Shown: positions 46,987 through 54,704 of the stretch, one piece after another
How positions within the stretch are numbered: position 1 is the first letter of the stretch
Layout of the letters: every line of letters starts with the position of its first letter
Assembly (NCBI GenBank): GCA_012730045.1
Contig: JAAYBR010000041.1
Coordinates: 1-63,947, forward strand
DNA: 63,947 nt
Source: Candidatus Hydrogenedentota bacterium
GTDB taxonomy: Bacteria > Hydrogenedentota > Hydrogenedentia > Hydrogenedentales > CAITNO01
Direction of reading: 5' to 3'
Notes under the pieces: generated by a model
Told to the model about the DNA's origin: nothing
What the model saw: the letters and a program-made list of their open reading frames with translations, nothing else
Database searches by the model: none
Made by a program: the position numbers and the translations under genes

Positions 46987-47220
46987 GCATCCCGGAGGGA
47001 TGCACGACATTAGCCGGTGGTTGAGCGCAGCGACACCACCGGACAGCAGGCCTCCTCCCTTCTTGAAGAACCCCGGCAGGGGTTCAGGACGCGTCGGCTC
47101 CCGTTGGCCCCGGAGTCCCGCACCCCTACCGGGGTGCCACAGAGGGGAGAGGCGACACCCGTTCCCGGTGGTGTCGCTGCGCTCAACCACCGGCTAATAG
47201 CCCTCACCCCTCCGGGGTGA
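46987..47220. mobile_element. Non-autonomous REP/BIME-like element matching the RAYT unit
   Basis: It starts with GCATCCC-GGA-GGGATGC (46987-47003), then ATTAGCCGGTGGTTGAGCGC. It ends with the reverse complement AACCACCGGCTAAT (47185-47198) and TCACCCC-TCC-GGGGTGA (47204-47220). Internal hairpins are GAACCCC/GGGGTTC (47068-47085) and GCACCCC/GGGGTGC (47120-47137). These are the same ends as the transposase-bearing unit at 9860-10614, with no gene inside. Stems vary by paired changes. Confidence 0.8.
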
Positions 47221-47258
47221 AGAGGAAAAGGACTCTCGCATCCATACCTTCATGAACA

Positions 47259-47296
47259 GAATTCCCGCCTCCGGGCGGTCTGGGGCTCGCCATGAC
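47259..47296. repeat. Dispersed 38-bp repeat, copy 2
   Basis: Exact reverse complement of 43331-43368 (GAATTCCCGCCTCC to CTCGCCATGAC). Confidence 0.8.
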
Positions 47297-47307
47297 GCGT
47301 GTCCCCC

Positions 47308-47406
47308 CGTCATTGCGAACGAGCGAAGCGAGTGCGGCAATCTTGTTCCCGCCATCACCACAGTCTTCCCCAGTCATTGCGAAGGCGCGCAGCGCCTGAA
47401 GCAATC
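47308..47406. repeat. Two CATTGCGAA-type repeats
   Basis: 47309-47353 begins GTCATTGCGAACGAGCGAAG and ends in CGGCAATCTTGTTCCCGCC, a diverged member with its own paired inner arms. 47373-47406 is identical to the copy at 46812. The first also has a partial inverted match at 43528-43560. Confidence 0.7.
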
Positions 47407-47530
47407 CCGTGCCCGCCATCGCCCCAATACCCCGCCCCTCCCGCCCGGCAACTGCGCGCGCCTGGAACAAGTTGCCCGTCCCCCCCCGGCGTGCCGTACA
47501 CTCTCCCCGATAACGAGAGGGAGACCTGCC

Positions 47531-49243
47531 ATGCGCCCTGCCCTGTTCCTGCTCCTCGCCGCAATCCTCTGCGCCCTCAACGCCCCCGCGCAGGAATCCC
47601 CCGCCCCGACCACAGCCCCGCCACAAGCCGCCCCCCCTGTCGCGGCGGTCCCTCCTGCCGCCCCCGTCACGACAACGCCCGTCCAGACTCCGGCGTTACA
47701 AGCAACCCCTGCCTCCCCTCCCGCCATCTCAAGTCCTCCGGCAACTGACGGCAAGGAACTCACGCTACTGGAGGAAAAGATCAACAGCCTAGAGGACAAG
47801 CGCATTGACGAGGCCACAGCAAGTATGGAGAGGAGTGCCAGCTGGTTCATCGGGTGGACCCAGATTGGCTTGGCGATCTTGGGATTCCTTGCAACAGTCC
47901 TGGGAGTCCTCGCAGCAATGCTATCTATAGCCATCGCCGTGTTAGCACAATGGGCCAAGGACCAGGCGTCAGGCGCAATAGAGTCCGTAGCCGAGGCAAA
48001 GAAGAAACTAGAAGAAGCAAGGAATGCTCTCACGGAGGCCAAAGATCAAGCATTACACGCAATGACGGCCCTTGCCGAAGCAAAAGAACAAGTGAAAGAG
48101 GCAAAAAGCACTGCTAGGGCAGTACAAGACTGGATGCACCAATTGCAGCAGTTGAAAGACGCCCCGATGGGCCAGCCCCCGTCGCCCAAAACGATTGCAG
48201 TCGCCACCTCTGCCGCAAATGGCGAGGATGCAGAAATGCCAGACCGTCTCATGGCCAAGGCTTTGGTGTATGAGGATGAGAAGAAGTGGAAAAAAGCACT
48301 TACGATGTGGGAGGCGCTCGTTGCTCTGCGACCGGCCAACAGCAGGGCTCTTATTGGGGCAGCGTATTGCGCGGGGAAGCAGGCCGACAACGAGAGCGAT
48401 ACTGCCAAGATACGTATCCTTCTGGAAAATGCGTGCAAGAAGTATGAAGAGGCGATCAAACAGGATGATGCGCCTGCCATTGCATGGGGGAATCTCGGCG
48501 TAACGCTTCTACAACTTGCGGGCATGGCGAAGGGTGAAAAGCGGCGCATACTGCTGGAAAAGGCTCGTGAAATCTGCAAGGAGGCAATCAAACGGGATGA
48601 TATGCTTGCCAAAGCTTGGGTTGGCTTGGGAGTGGCGCTTGAACAACTTGCAGACACGGAGAGGGATCGGGAAAAGAAGCGCGGCCTCTTAGAGGCCGCC
48701 CGAGATAGATTCGAAGAAGCGATCAAGAGGAATGATCCCCTCGCCCTGGCTTGGGTTTGTCTTGGCGAAGTCATAGGAAAGATTGCGGGCACAGAGGAAG
48801 ATCAAGAGAAGAAGCGCCTGCTTTGGGAGATGGCCCGCGAAAAATACAAGGAAGCGATCAAGAGAGATGGTTCGCTTGTCTCCGCTTGGTGCGGCCAAGG
48901 GGTCGCGCTTCAATTCCTTGCGCAAATTGCAAGGGACTTGGGAGAGTCAGACAAGTGGCTGGAGTTACTTCAGCAGGCCGAGAAAATGGCCCAGAGAGCC
49001 AATGAAATAGATTCACGAAGGGGGGCGTACATCCTTGCCTGCATTGCCTCGCTGCGGGGGGACAAGGACAAGTGCCGGGAATGGCTGGAGAAGGCGGAGA
49101 AACTTCGTGATCTCCCACCCGTTGAGCATCTGGAAGAGGACACAGACATGAACCCTGTGCGGGGGGAGGCGTGGTTCAAGCAATTGTTGGAGCGGCAGCG
49201 AGCGCGGGAGGAGGAGGCGGATGTGGAGGACGGGGGGGCGTGA
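47531..49243 (+). CDS. Exported TPR protein with coiled coil, A/T-richer than neighbours
   Basis: A 570-aa protein with a signal peptide (RPALFLLLAAILCALNAPAQ), a Pro/Ala/Thr-rich linker, a membrane helix (about 110-140, IGLAILGFLATVLGVLAAML), a long Ala/Glu/Lys coiled coil (150-215), then about five unusually long TPR-like units of some 47 residues (for example YEEAIKQDDAPAIAWGNLG, CKEAIKRDDMLAKAWVGLG, FEEAIKRNDPLALAWVCLG, YKEAIKRDGSLVSAWCGQG). It ends with a TPR end-of-group motif (YILACIASLRGDKDKCREWL ... NPVRG). From about 47750 on, codon use is clearly richer in A/T than the rest of the window, suggesting transfer. GGGAGACC precedes the ATG. Role unknown; probably a periplasmic scaffold. 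Confidence 0.85.
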   Translation: MRPALFLLLAAILCALNAPAQESPAPTTAPPQAAPPVAAVPPAAPVTTTPVQTPALQATPASPPAISSPPATDGKELTLLEEKINSLEDKRIDEATASMERSASWFIGWTQIGLAILGFLATVLGVLAAMLSIAIAVLAQWAKDQASGAIESVAEAKKKLEEARNALTEAKDQALHAMTALAEAKEQVKEAKSTARAVQDWMHQLQQLKDAPMGQPPSPKTIAVATSAANGEDAEMPDRLMAKALVYEDEKKWKKALTMWEALVALRPANSRALIGAAYCAGKQADNESDTAKIRILLENACKKYEEAIKQDDAPAIAWGNLGVTLLQLAGMAKGEKRRILLEKAREICKEAIKRDDMLAKAWVGLGVALEQLADTERDREKKRGLLEAARDRFEEAIKRNDPLALAWVCLGEVIGKIAGTEEDQEKKRLLWEMAREKYKEAIKRDGSLVSAWCGQGVALQFLAQIARDLGESDKWLELLQQAEKMAQRANEIDSRRGAYILACIASLRGDKDKCREWLEKAEKLRDLPPVEHLEEDTDMNPVRGEAWFKQLLERQRAREEEADVEDGGA

Positions 49244-49280
49244 GGGAACGGGTTCTCTTCCCGGCGGTTTGAGGACGGCG

Positions 49281-49415
49281 CACCGTGGAGTCACGGCGCG
49301 CACGGAGAGGGGAAGAGGAAAAGCGCCCTGCCCTTGCTTTCCTTTCCCAATGCCCTTTCTTCTTTGTGTCCTTGGTGCCTTCGTGGTGAAAACTCCGGAA
49401 AGATTCACCACGAAG
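49281..49415. repeat. Dispersed repeats downstream of the TPR gene
   Basis: 49281-49310 resembles 3718-3751 (GGAGTCACGG...GCACGGAGAG). 49379-49415 is a second copy of the CTTCGTGGTGAA/TTCACCACGAAG hairpin of 46735, with the same loop. The remaining gap to 49495 shows nothing else. Confidence 0.65.
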
Positions 49416-49495
49416 ATACAAAGCAAGTCCCCTCTCCCACGGCTCCAGACCGCCCCCCCCCGTTCCCCGGATGCGGGCCTGCCCTGGATGCTCTT

Positions 49496-49594
49496 TCAGC
49501 GGTGCCGCATGGCCTCCTCCCGCATGCCGGGGGGCAGCTCCTCCGAGGAATGATAGACGCGGCGGGTGCCCACCGGCGGCGTCTCCACGGTCAT
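49496..49594 (-). CDS. Possible 32-residue small protein
   Basis: A short frame reading MTVETPPVGTRRVYHSSEEL, then PPGMREEAMRHR and stop. The RRVYHSSEELPPGMR stretch resembles the RVYxSxEExPPxxR segment seen at the start of many small bacterial proteins, which is why it is listed. GGGGCAAAGA lies before the ATG. It follows dciA by 60 bp on the same strand. It may be a chance frame. Confidence 0.35.
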   Translation of the reverse strand: MTVETPPVGTRRVYHSSEELPPGMREEAMRHR

Positions 49595-49654
49595 TCTTTG
49601 CCCCGTCGGATAGGCCCCGCGCCGCCCCATTTCACCGCAAACCCGCGTGCGGGG

Positions 49655-50056
49655 TCAACTTTCGTCCAGGGCTTCCCCCCCCGTCTCCTCCGCCTTCTTC
49701 GGCGGGCGGTTCTGTTTCAGGCCGCGCTTTTTCGGCTTCTTCTTTTCCTGCTCGTGGTCCTCGCGGAGGATGAGGAAGATGTCGGAGATCAGCTCGCGGC
49801 CGGCGAGGCGGTTAATGCGGCGGAGGATGTCCCATTTGGCGTAGGCGAAGGACTGCATCCAGGCGGCGTTTTCGACGGCCACGCGGAGGACGCCCTTCTT
49901 GACGGCGACGGGCTCGCCGTGGCCGGCGAGGTCCTGTCCGGCGACGTGGGGCCAGTGCTCCCAGATGCGCGCCTGCTCCAGGGTTTTTCCCAGGGGGGTG
50001 CGCGTGATCATCTGGTGGAGGATGCGCTTCAGGGATTCGGGGTCATTCCTGTCCAA
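49655..50056 (-). CDS. dciA: DciA-like protein (DUF721), replicative helicase loader
   Basis: A 133-aa protein with the DUF721/DciA domain at the N-terminus (LGKTLEQARIWEHWPHVAGQ, LRVAVENAAWMQSFAYAK, LRRINRLAG), followed by a strongly basic tail (HEQEKKKPKKRGLKQN). DciA loads the DnaB helicase in bacteria without DnaC/DnaI and is commonly encoded beside recF or gyrB. The start is TTG, inside the recF 3' end, with GGAGG 6 nt upstream; there is no in-frame ATG. Overlap with recF is 14 bp, giving coupling. Confidence 0.85.
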   Translation of the reverse strand: MDRNDPESLKRILHQMITRTPLGKTLEQARIWEHWPHVAGQDLAGHGEPVAVKKGVLRVAVENAAWMQSFAYAKWDILRRINRLAGRELISDIFLILREDHEQEKKKPKKRGLKQNRPPKKAEETGGEALDES

Positions 50057-51122
50057 GGCAGCCTCCCTCCATGCGGAACACGGCGAAGTCCACGCCCATC
50101 CCCCGGAGGGGCTCCGCGGTCTGGGTGGTGGTGACGAGGGACTGCGTGCCCTCGGGGATGGCGCTGAAGAGGCTGCGGGCGCGGTCCGCGTCGAGTTCGG
50201 CCAGCACCTCGTCGAGCATGAGCGCGGGCAGGGTGCCGGCGCGCCGCCGCACCAGCTCCACCTCGGCCAGCTTGAGCGCGAGCACGGCGGAGCGCTGCTG
50301 CCCCTGGGACCCGTAGGTGCGGGCGGGCCGTCCGGCCACGAGCAGCTCCAGGTCGTCGCGGTGGGGGCCGCGGCCCGTGAGGCGCTGGCGAATATCCGAG
50401 GCGCGGCCGCGCGCGAGGGTCTGGGCCAGCTCGTCGGGCGTGCGCACGTCGGGCAGGTAGGCCGCCGCGAGGGGCTCGGCCTCGGCGATGCGGCGGTACA
50501 TCCCGGCGGCCAGTTCGGACAGCTCGCCGATATAGGCCGCCCGCGCCTCCATGAGGGCGCGGCCGTGGGTGATGAGCTGCGCGTCCCACACGTCCAGAAG
50601 CGCGCCGTCGGGCTCGCCGCGCCGGAGCAGCTCGTTGCGCTGGCGGAGCGCCTGGCGGTACTGCTGGAGGGCGAAGAGGTAGGGCGGGCTCAGCTGCGAC
50701 AGCTCCATGTCGAGGAGCCTGCGGCGGACGGAGGCCGCGCCCTTCACCAGCGCGAGGTCGTCGGGGCAGAAGAGGACCACCTTGACCCGGCCGAGCAGGT
50801 CGCTCAGGCGGCCCTGGGGGATGCCGTTCACCTTGAAGCGCTTCGCGCCGCGCCACCAGTTCGCCTCCACCACCACGGGCGCCGCCGCCGTTTCGGCGCC
50901 GGCCTCCACCCGCACATGGAACTCCTCCTCGCCGTGGCGCGCCAGCTCGGTGTCGGTCTGGGTGCGGTGGCTGCGCGTGGTGGCGGCGTAGACGACCGCC
51001 TCCAGGAGCGAGGTCTTGCCCTGGGCGTTGCGGCCGCACACGACATTGACGCCGGGGACGGGGGCAAAGTCCACGGCGGCGAGGCTCCGGAAGTTCCGGC
51101 AGACGACGCGGGTCAGGCGCAT
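50043..51122 (-). CDS. recF: DNA replication and repair protein RecF
   Basis: A 359-aa SMC-like ABC ATPase that helps load RecA at gaps. Walker A GRNAQGKTSLLEAV, the start RLTRVVCRNFRSL, LFCPDDLALVKGAASVRRRLLD (family segment), the signature region SQGQQRSAVLALKLAEVEL and Walker B ALMLDEVLAELDADR. Length is normal. It is 7 bp downstream of the GH172 gene and overlaps dciA. dnaA, dnaN and gyrB, its usual neighbours, are absent, so this is a displaced part of the classic cluster. Confidence 0.95.
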   Translation of the reverse strand: MRLTRVVCRNFRSLAAVDFAPVPGVNVVCGRNAQGKTSLLEAVVYAATTRSHRTQTDTELARHGEEEFHVRVEAGAETAAAPVVVEANWWRGAKRFKVNGIPQGRLSDLLGRVKVVLFCPDDLALVKGAASVRRRLLDMELSQLSPPYLFALQQYRQALRQRNELLRRGEPDGALLDVWDAQLITHGRALMEARAAYIGELSELAAGMYRRIAEAEPLAAAYLPDVRTPDELAQTLARGRASDIRQRLTGRGPHRDDLELLVAGRPARTYGSQGQQRSAVLALKLAEVELVRRRAGTLPALMLDEVLAELDADRARSLFSAIPEGTQSLVTTTQTAEPLRGMGVDFAVFRMEGGCLGQE

Positions 51123-51129
51123 GGCGGCG

Positions 51130-52632
51130 TCACGGCAGCGGGGTCAGGAGCAGGCAGTCGAACCCGAGGAAATGCCCCGGGCTGTCCGCGTCCTTCCCCT
51201 TGTTCACGAGGGAGAGCACATGCGGCCCCGCGGCCAGCGGCCCTGTCGGGAAGCAGTGCTCCTTCGACACGATGCTCTCGCTGTGCAGGTTGACGGCGGC
51301 GCCGAGGGGCCTGCCGTCGAGCTGGGCCTCGAACTTCCCGTAGTCCCAGGAGTGGGTCAGGACAAGCACCAGCTCGTAGGAGCCGTCCGCGGGCACGTCC
51401 AGCGGGAAGTCCAGTTTCTGGTCCGCCGCGCCGGGGGTCCAGAAGAGCTGCCGCGCGCCGCTGTAGCCGCCGTCCTGCGTGGACACGGGCCCGGCGGTCA
51501 CCTTCACCGTGTCCAGCGCCTCCTCCGCCTCCACCACGCCGGACCAGTCGCGGTAGACGCGCTGTTTTGCCGGGGCCATCGGGGGCAGGGGCTTGTGCGG
51601 CTCTGTCTGGTACCAGAAGGCGACGGACGAGAAGTCGTCGGGGCGCTCCTCGAACCCGGAGCGGAGGGCGCCGTCGTCGTTGAACGTGACGCCCTTGTGC
51701 TCGAACTCGAGGCGCAGCGCCTTGCGGAAGACCACGGGGTCCGTGATGTGCCACCGGTAGCAGGTGGTCAGGTTCATGGCCTCGTAGCCCTCCATGAGCG
51801 GCGCGCCGTAGAAGGGGGTGCTCATCTCGCGCAGGCCCCAGGCGTCGCAGAAGTAGTCCTCCGACCCCGTGCCGCGCAGCTGCGGCGCCTCTGCGCCGTC
51901 AATGAACCAGAAGTCGTCGCCCTCGCCCCACCAGCTCGCGATGCGCTGGCGCACGTTCAGCAGGGTGCCCACATAGTGGCCCCGGCCCTCGATGTCGGCG
52001 ACGAGGTAGTTCTGGCCCATGACCGCCGGGTGCTCCTGGCGGTACATGGCGTGGAAATACGCCGCGTTCCCCGGCAGCCGGTCCACTTTGTGCCAGTCCA
52101 CGTAGTAATAGAACGCGTTCACGTCGCGTTCGCCCTCGTTGGTCACGGTGATGCGCGCCGATTTGCGGAAGGGCATCGGCCAGTAGCAGTTCCGCGCGCG
52201 GCCCTCCGAGGTCACCGTCACGGGCAGGGAGCTGAACGGGTGGTCCTTGCCGTGGCCCATGCCGAAAAAGTCGCCCAGGGGGACCTCCACCGACGGGCAC
52301 TCCTCCCCGTCCCAGTACATCCGCACCACGAGCATCCGCGAATACTCGCGGTCCTGCGCCGCCACGGTGTTCCACAGGTGCGTGATGACCCCCGGCCCCT
52401 CCAGCGCCGCGATGGTCAGCGTCTTCCCCGGCGCGATGGGGCGCGCGTCGCCGTTGCCGTTGACCCAGTCGGGGTCGCACGACGAGGACCGCATGGTCTC
52501 GCCGCCCCGCAGGAGGGCCAGCCCGTCCAGCGGGTTGCCGACCAGCGGCGACGGCGGCGCCGTCTGGCACCCCGCCAGCAGGAACACCGCGCACGCCGCG
52601 CAAAGCGCCCGTCCGGCCGTCTTTGTCTTCAT
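51130..52632 (-). CDS. DUF2961 (GH172) lipoprotein
   Basis: A 500-aa lipoprotein with a perfect lipobox (VFLLAGC, Cys22). DUF2961 features: GPGVITHLWNTV, a MYWDGEECPSVEVPLGDFF segment with acidic loop, NEGERDVNAFYYYVDWH and RGTGSEDYFCDAWG. GH172 enzymes form trimers or hexamers and act on fructofuranose or arabinofuranose linkages. A C-terminal beta-sandwich (about 370-500) is added, likely carbohydrate binding. AGGAGACT precedes the ATG. It is on the same strand as, and 7 bp upstream of, recF, which is an odd operon partner. Confidence 0.88.
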   Translation of the reverse strand: MKTKTAGRALCAACAVFLLAGCQTAPPSPLVGNPLDGLALLRGGETMRSSSCDPDWVNGNGDARPIAPGKTLTIAALEGPGVITHLWNTVAAQDREYSRMLVVRMYWDGEECPSVEVPLGDFFGMGHGKDHPFSSLPVTVTSEGRARNCYWPMPFRKSARITVTNEGERDVNAFYYYVDWHKVDRLPGNAAYFHAMYRQEHPAVMGQNYLVADIEGRGHYVGTLLNVRQRIASWWGEGDDFWFIDGAEAPQLRGTGSEDYFCDAWGLREMSTPFYGAPLMEGYEAMNLTTCYRWHITDPVVFRKALRLEFEHKGVTFNDDGALRSGFEERPDDFSSVAFWYQTEPHKPLPPMAPAKQRVYRDWSGVVEAEEALDTVKVTAGPVSTQDGGYSGARQLFWTPGAADQKLDFPLDVPADGSYELVLVLTHSWDYGKFEAQLDGRPLGAAVNLHSESIVSKEHCFPTGPLAAGPHVLSLVNKGKDADSPGHFLGFDCLLLTPLP

Positions 52633-52679
52633 GGGGAGTCTCCTGTTTCGGGGATGCGGGCCCGTCCGCCCCTGGAGCC

Positions 52680-52708
52680 ATTATAGCCTTTTCGGCGCGC
52701 CATGGACA
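52680..52708 (-). promoter_or_regulatory. Possible promoter of the GH172-recF-dciA run
   Basis: On the minus strand a consensus TATAAT (52680-52685) lies 47 bp upstream of the ATG; at 17 bp further is TGTCCA (52703-52708), a poor -35. Confidence 0.4.
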
Positions 52709-52744
52709 GCCGCCGCCCATCACCGCAGCCCCGGGCCCGCACAG

Positions 52745-52858
52745 CGCGCAGCGCCTTGGAGTGCGGTCGCCTGCTGAAGCCTTTCTTCGCGCGGGGGCAC
52801 GCGAAACACGACGGTGGCCGCGCGTTTCCCCGGGGCCGCCGGGACGGCGGCGCTACGG
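52745..52858. repeat. Repeats in the divergent region upstream of the hydrogenase-like gene
   Basis: GCGCAGCGCCTTGGAGTGCGG at about 52746 is a common dispersed type in such genomes. 52834-52858 is a stem-GGA-stem unit (CCGCCG-GGA-CGGCGG, then CGCTACGG) of the family at 1-480, ending 5 bp before the promoter at 52864. Nothing else is seen in the 313-bp gap apart from promoters. Confidence 0.6.
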
Positions 52859-52863
52859 ACGGG

Positions 52864-52893
52864 TTGACAGGCCGCGCCTCCAGGGGGTACAAT
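52864..52893 (+). promoter_or_regulatory. Strong sigma-70-type promoter of the hydrogenase-like operon
   Basis: A perfect -35 TTGACA (52864-52869), 18-bp spacer, and TACAAT (52888-52893). The ATG is 52 bp further, after an A/T-rich leader. It is the best promoter match in the window. Confidence 0.78.
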
Positions 52894-52945
52894 AGAGAAA
52901 ATTTTCCTTATTAGCGCGCCCCGCGCGCGGGAAAGGCGCCCCCCC

Positions 52946-54703
52946 ATGCCCCCCAAAAAATGGCAACGCCGGCCCGGACAGGTGGTCTTCACCCACACGG
53001 CCCGCTGCCGCGACTGCTACCGCTGCCTGCGGGCCTGCCCCGTGAAGGCCATCCGCGTGGTGGACGGGCAGGCCTATGTGGACGCGGACCGCTGCATCGC
53101 CTGCGGCACCTGCATCCGCGAGTGCCCCCAGCACGCCAAACAGTACCGCCGGGACCTCGACCGGGCGGAGCGCCTGATGGCGGGGCCGGGGGCAAAGGCG
53201 GCCAGCGTGGCGCCGTCCTTCGCGGCGCTTTTCGGCCCGGAGGACCGCGACCGCCTGCCCGCCGCGCTGCGCCGGCTGGGCTTTGACCATGTCGGCGAGA
53301 CGGCGGTGGGGGCCTTTGAGTCGGCGGCGCTCACGGGGGCCCACGTGCGCGCCCATCCGGGGCGCCAGACCATCTGCACGGCCTGCCCCGCGGTGGTCGC
53401 CCACATCGAGCAGTACGCGCCCGACCTGGCGTCGCGGCTGGCCCCGGTGGCGTCGCCCATGATTGCCCACGCCCGCCAGCTCAGGGAGAAGCACGGCCCG
53501 GACACCAGGGTCTTCTTCTTCGGCCCCTGCGTGACCAAGAAGGCCGAGGCGGAGCGCCCGGAGTTTGCGGGCGACGTGGACTGCGTGCTGACCTTCGAGG
53601 AGATGCTCGACTGGCTTTCCCAGCGGAACATCGCCCTGGCCGACTGCCCCCCGGAAACCTACGATGAGACGCCCCCGGGCGACGCCCGCTTCTTCCCCGT
53701 GCCCGGCGGGCTCGCCCGCACCGCGGGCCTGGCCACGGACCTGCTGGACACGCGGGTCGTCGCCGTGAGCGGCGTGGAGGACCTGGAGGCGGCGCTGGAC
53801 GCCCTGCGCCACACGGACCGCCCCGTGGTGCTGGAGCCCCTCTTCTGCGCCCAGGGCTGCGTGAACGGCCCCGGCATGCCCGCGCCGGACAACCCCTTCG
53901 CCCGCCGCACGGCGGTGCTGGACTACGCGGGTGCCCATCCCGGGGCGGAGGCGGACCCTGCGGCCCCGGTGCCCGCCGCCGTGCGCGCCCGCGGCGCGGC
54001 GGCCCACGCGGCGGTGTCCGGACCCGGCACGGTTTTCCCCGAGGCGGAGATCGCGGGGGTGCTCAAGGCGCTGGGCAAGGAGGCGGAGGAGGACCGGCTG
54101 AACTGCGGGGCCTGCGGCTATGGTTCCTGCCGCGAGCACGCCGAGGCGGTGCTGTCGGGCATGGCCACCCCCGAAATGTGCATCCCCCACATGCGGCGGC
54201 TGGCGGAGCAGCGCGGCGACCGCATCATCGAGACAACTCCGAACGGGGTGCTCATCGTGGACAGCGAACTGAAGGTGCTGGGCGTGAACCCGGCCTTCCG
54301 GCGGCTCTTCCAGTGCGGCGACGGCGTGCTGGGCCGCCATGTGTCCTGCCTGATGGACGCGGAGCCCTTCGAGCGGGTGCTGGCCTCCGGTGAGCCCGTG
54401 GAGCAGACGGTCCGCCACGAGAACTACCACAAGGTCTGCCACGAGCTCGTCTACCCCCTCACGGAGGACTCCCAGATCGTCGGCATCTTCGTGGACATCA
54501 CCCGCACCGCCGCCTCGGAGGAGTCGCTGGAGCGGCTGCGCGCCGAGACCGCCCGCAAGGCGAAGGAACTGCTCGACCACCAGCTCGGCATGGCCCAGGA
54601 GCTGGCCCGCTTCCTCGGCGCGAGCACCGCCCAGAGCGAGGAGCTGGTGCGCCACCTCATGACCCTCGCCGGGGCGCGGCGGGACACCGAAGGCGGCGCC
54701 TGA
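52946..54703 (+). CDS. Sensory-type [FeFe]-hydrogenase-like protein with PAS domain (HydS-like)
   Basis: A 585-aa soluble iron-sulfur protein. Two [4Fe-4S] ferredoxin motifs come first (Cys21/24/27/31 and Cys50/53/56/60). The H-cluster domain has L1 ICTACPAVV (Cys147), L2 GPCVTKKAE (Cys195) and L3 FCAQGCVNGPGMP (Cys301, Cys305), so all four cluster ligands are kept. The proton-transfer Cys that precedes the L1 ligand in catalytic enzymes is Ala146, as reported for sensory hydrogenases. Next is another Fe-S motif CGACGYGSC (387-395, with Cys412), a PAS domain (about 420-525) and a helical tail. It probably senses H2 or redox state and signals. GGGAAAGG precedes the ATG. The phosphatase gene starts one base after it. 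Confidence 0.88.
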   Translation: MPPKKWQRRPGQVVFTHTARCRDCYRCLRACPVKAIRVVDGQAYVDADRCIACGTCIRECPQHAKQYRRDLDRAERLMAGPGAKAASVAPSFAALFGPEDRDRLPAALRRLGFDHVGETAVGAFESAALTGAHVRAHPGRQTICTACPAVVAHIEQYAPDLASRLAPVASPMIAHARQLREKHGPDTRVFFFGPCVTKKAEAERPEFAGDVDCVLTFEEMLDWLSQRNIALADCPPETYDETPPGDARFFPVPGGLARTAGLATDLLDTRVVAVSGVEDLEAALDALRHTDRPVVLEPLFCAQGCVNGPGMPAPDNPFARRTAVLDYAGAHPGAEADPAAPVPAAVRARGAAAHAAVSGPGTVFPEAEIAGVLKALGKEAEEDRLNCGACGYGSCREHAEAVLSGMATPEMCIPHMRRLAEQRGDRIIETTPNGVLIVDSELKVLGVNPAFRRLFQCGDGVLGRHVSCLMDAEPFERVLASGEPVEQTVRHENYHKVCHELVYPLTEDSQIVGIFVDITRTAASEESLERLRAETARKAKELLDHQLGMAQELARFLGASTAQSEELVRHLMTLAGARRDTEGGA

Positions 54704-54704
54704 C

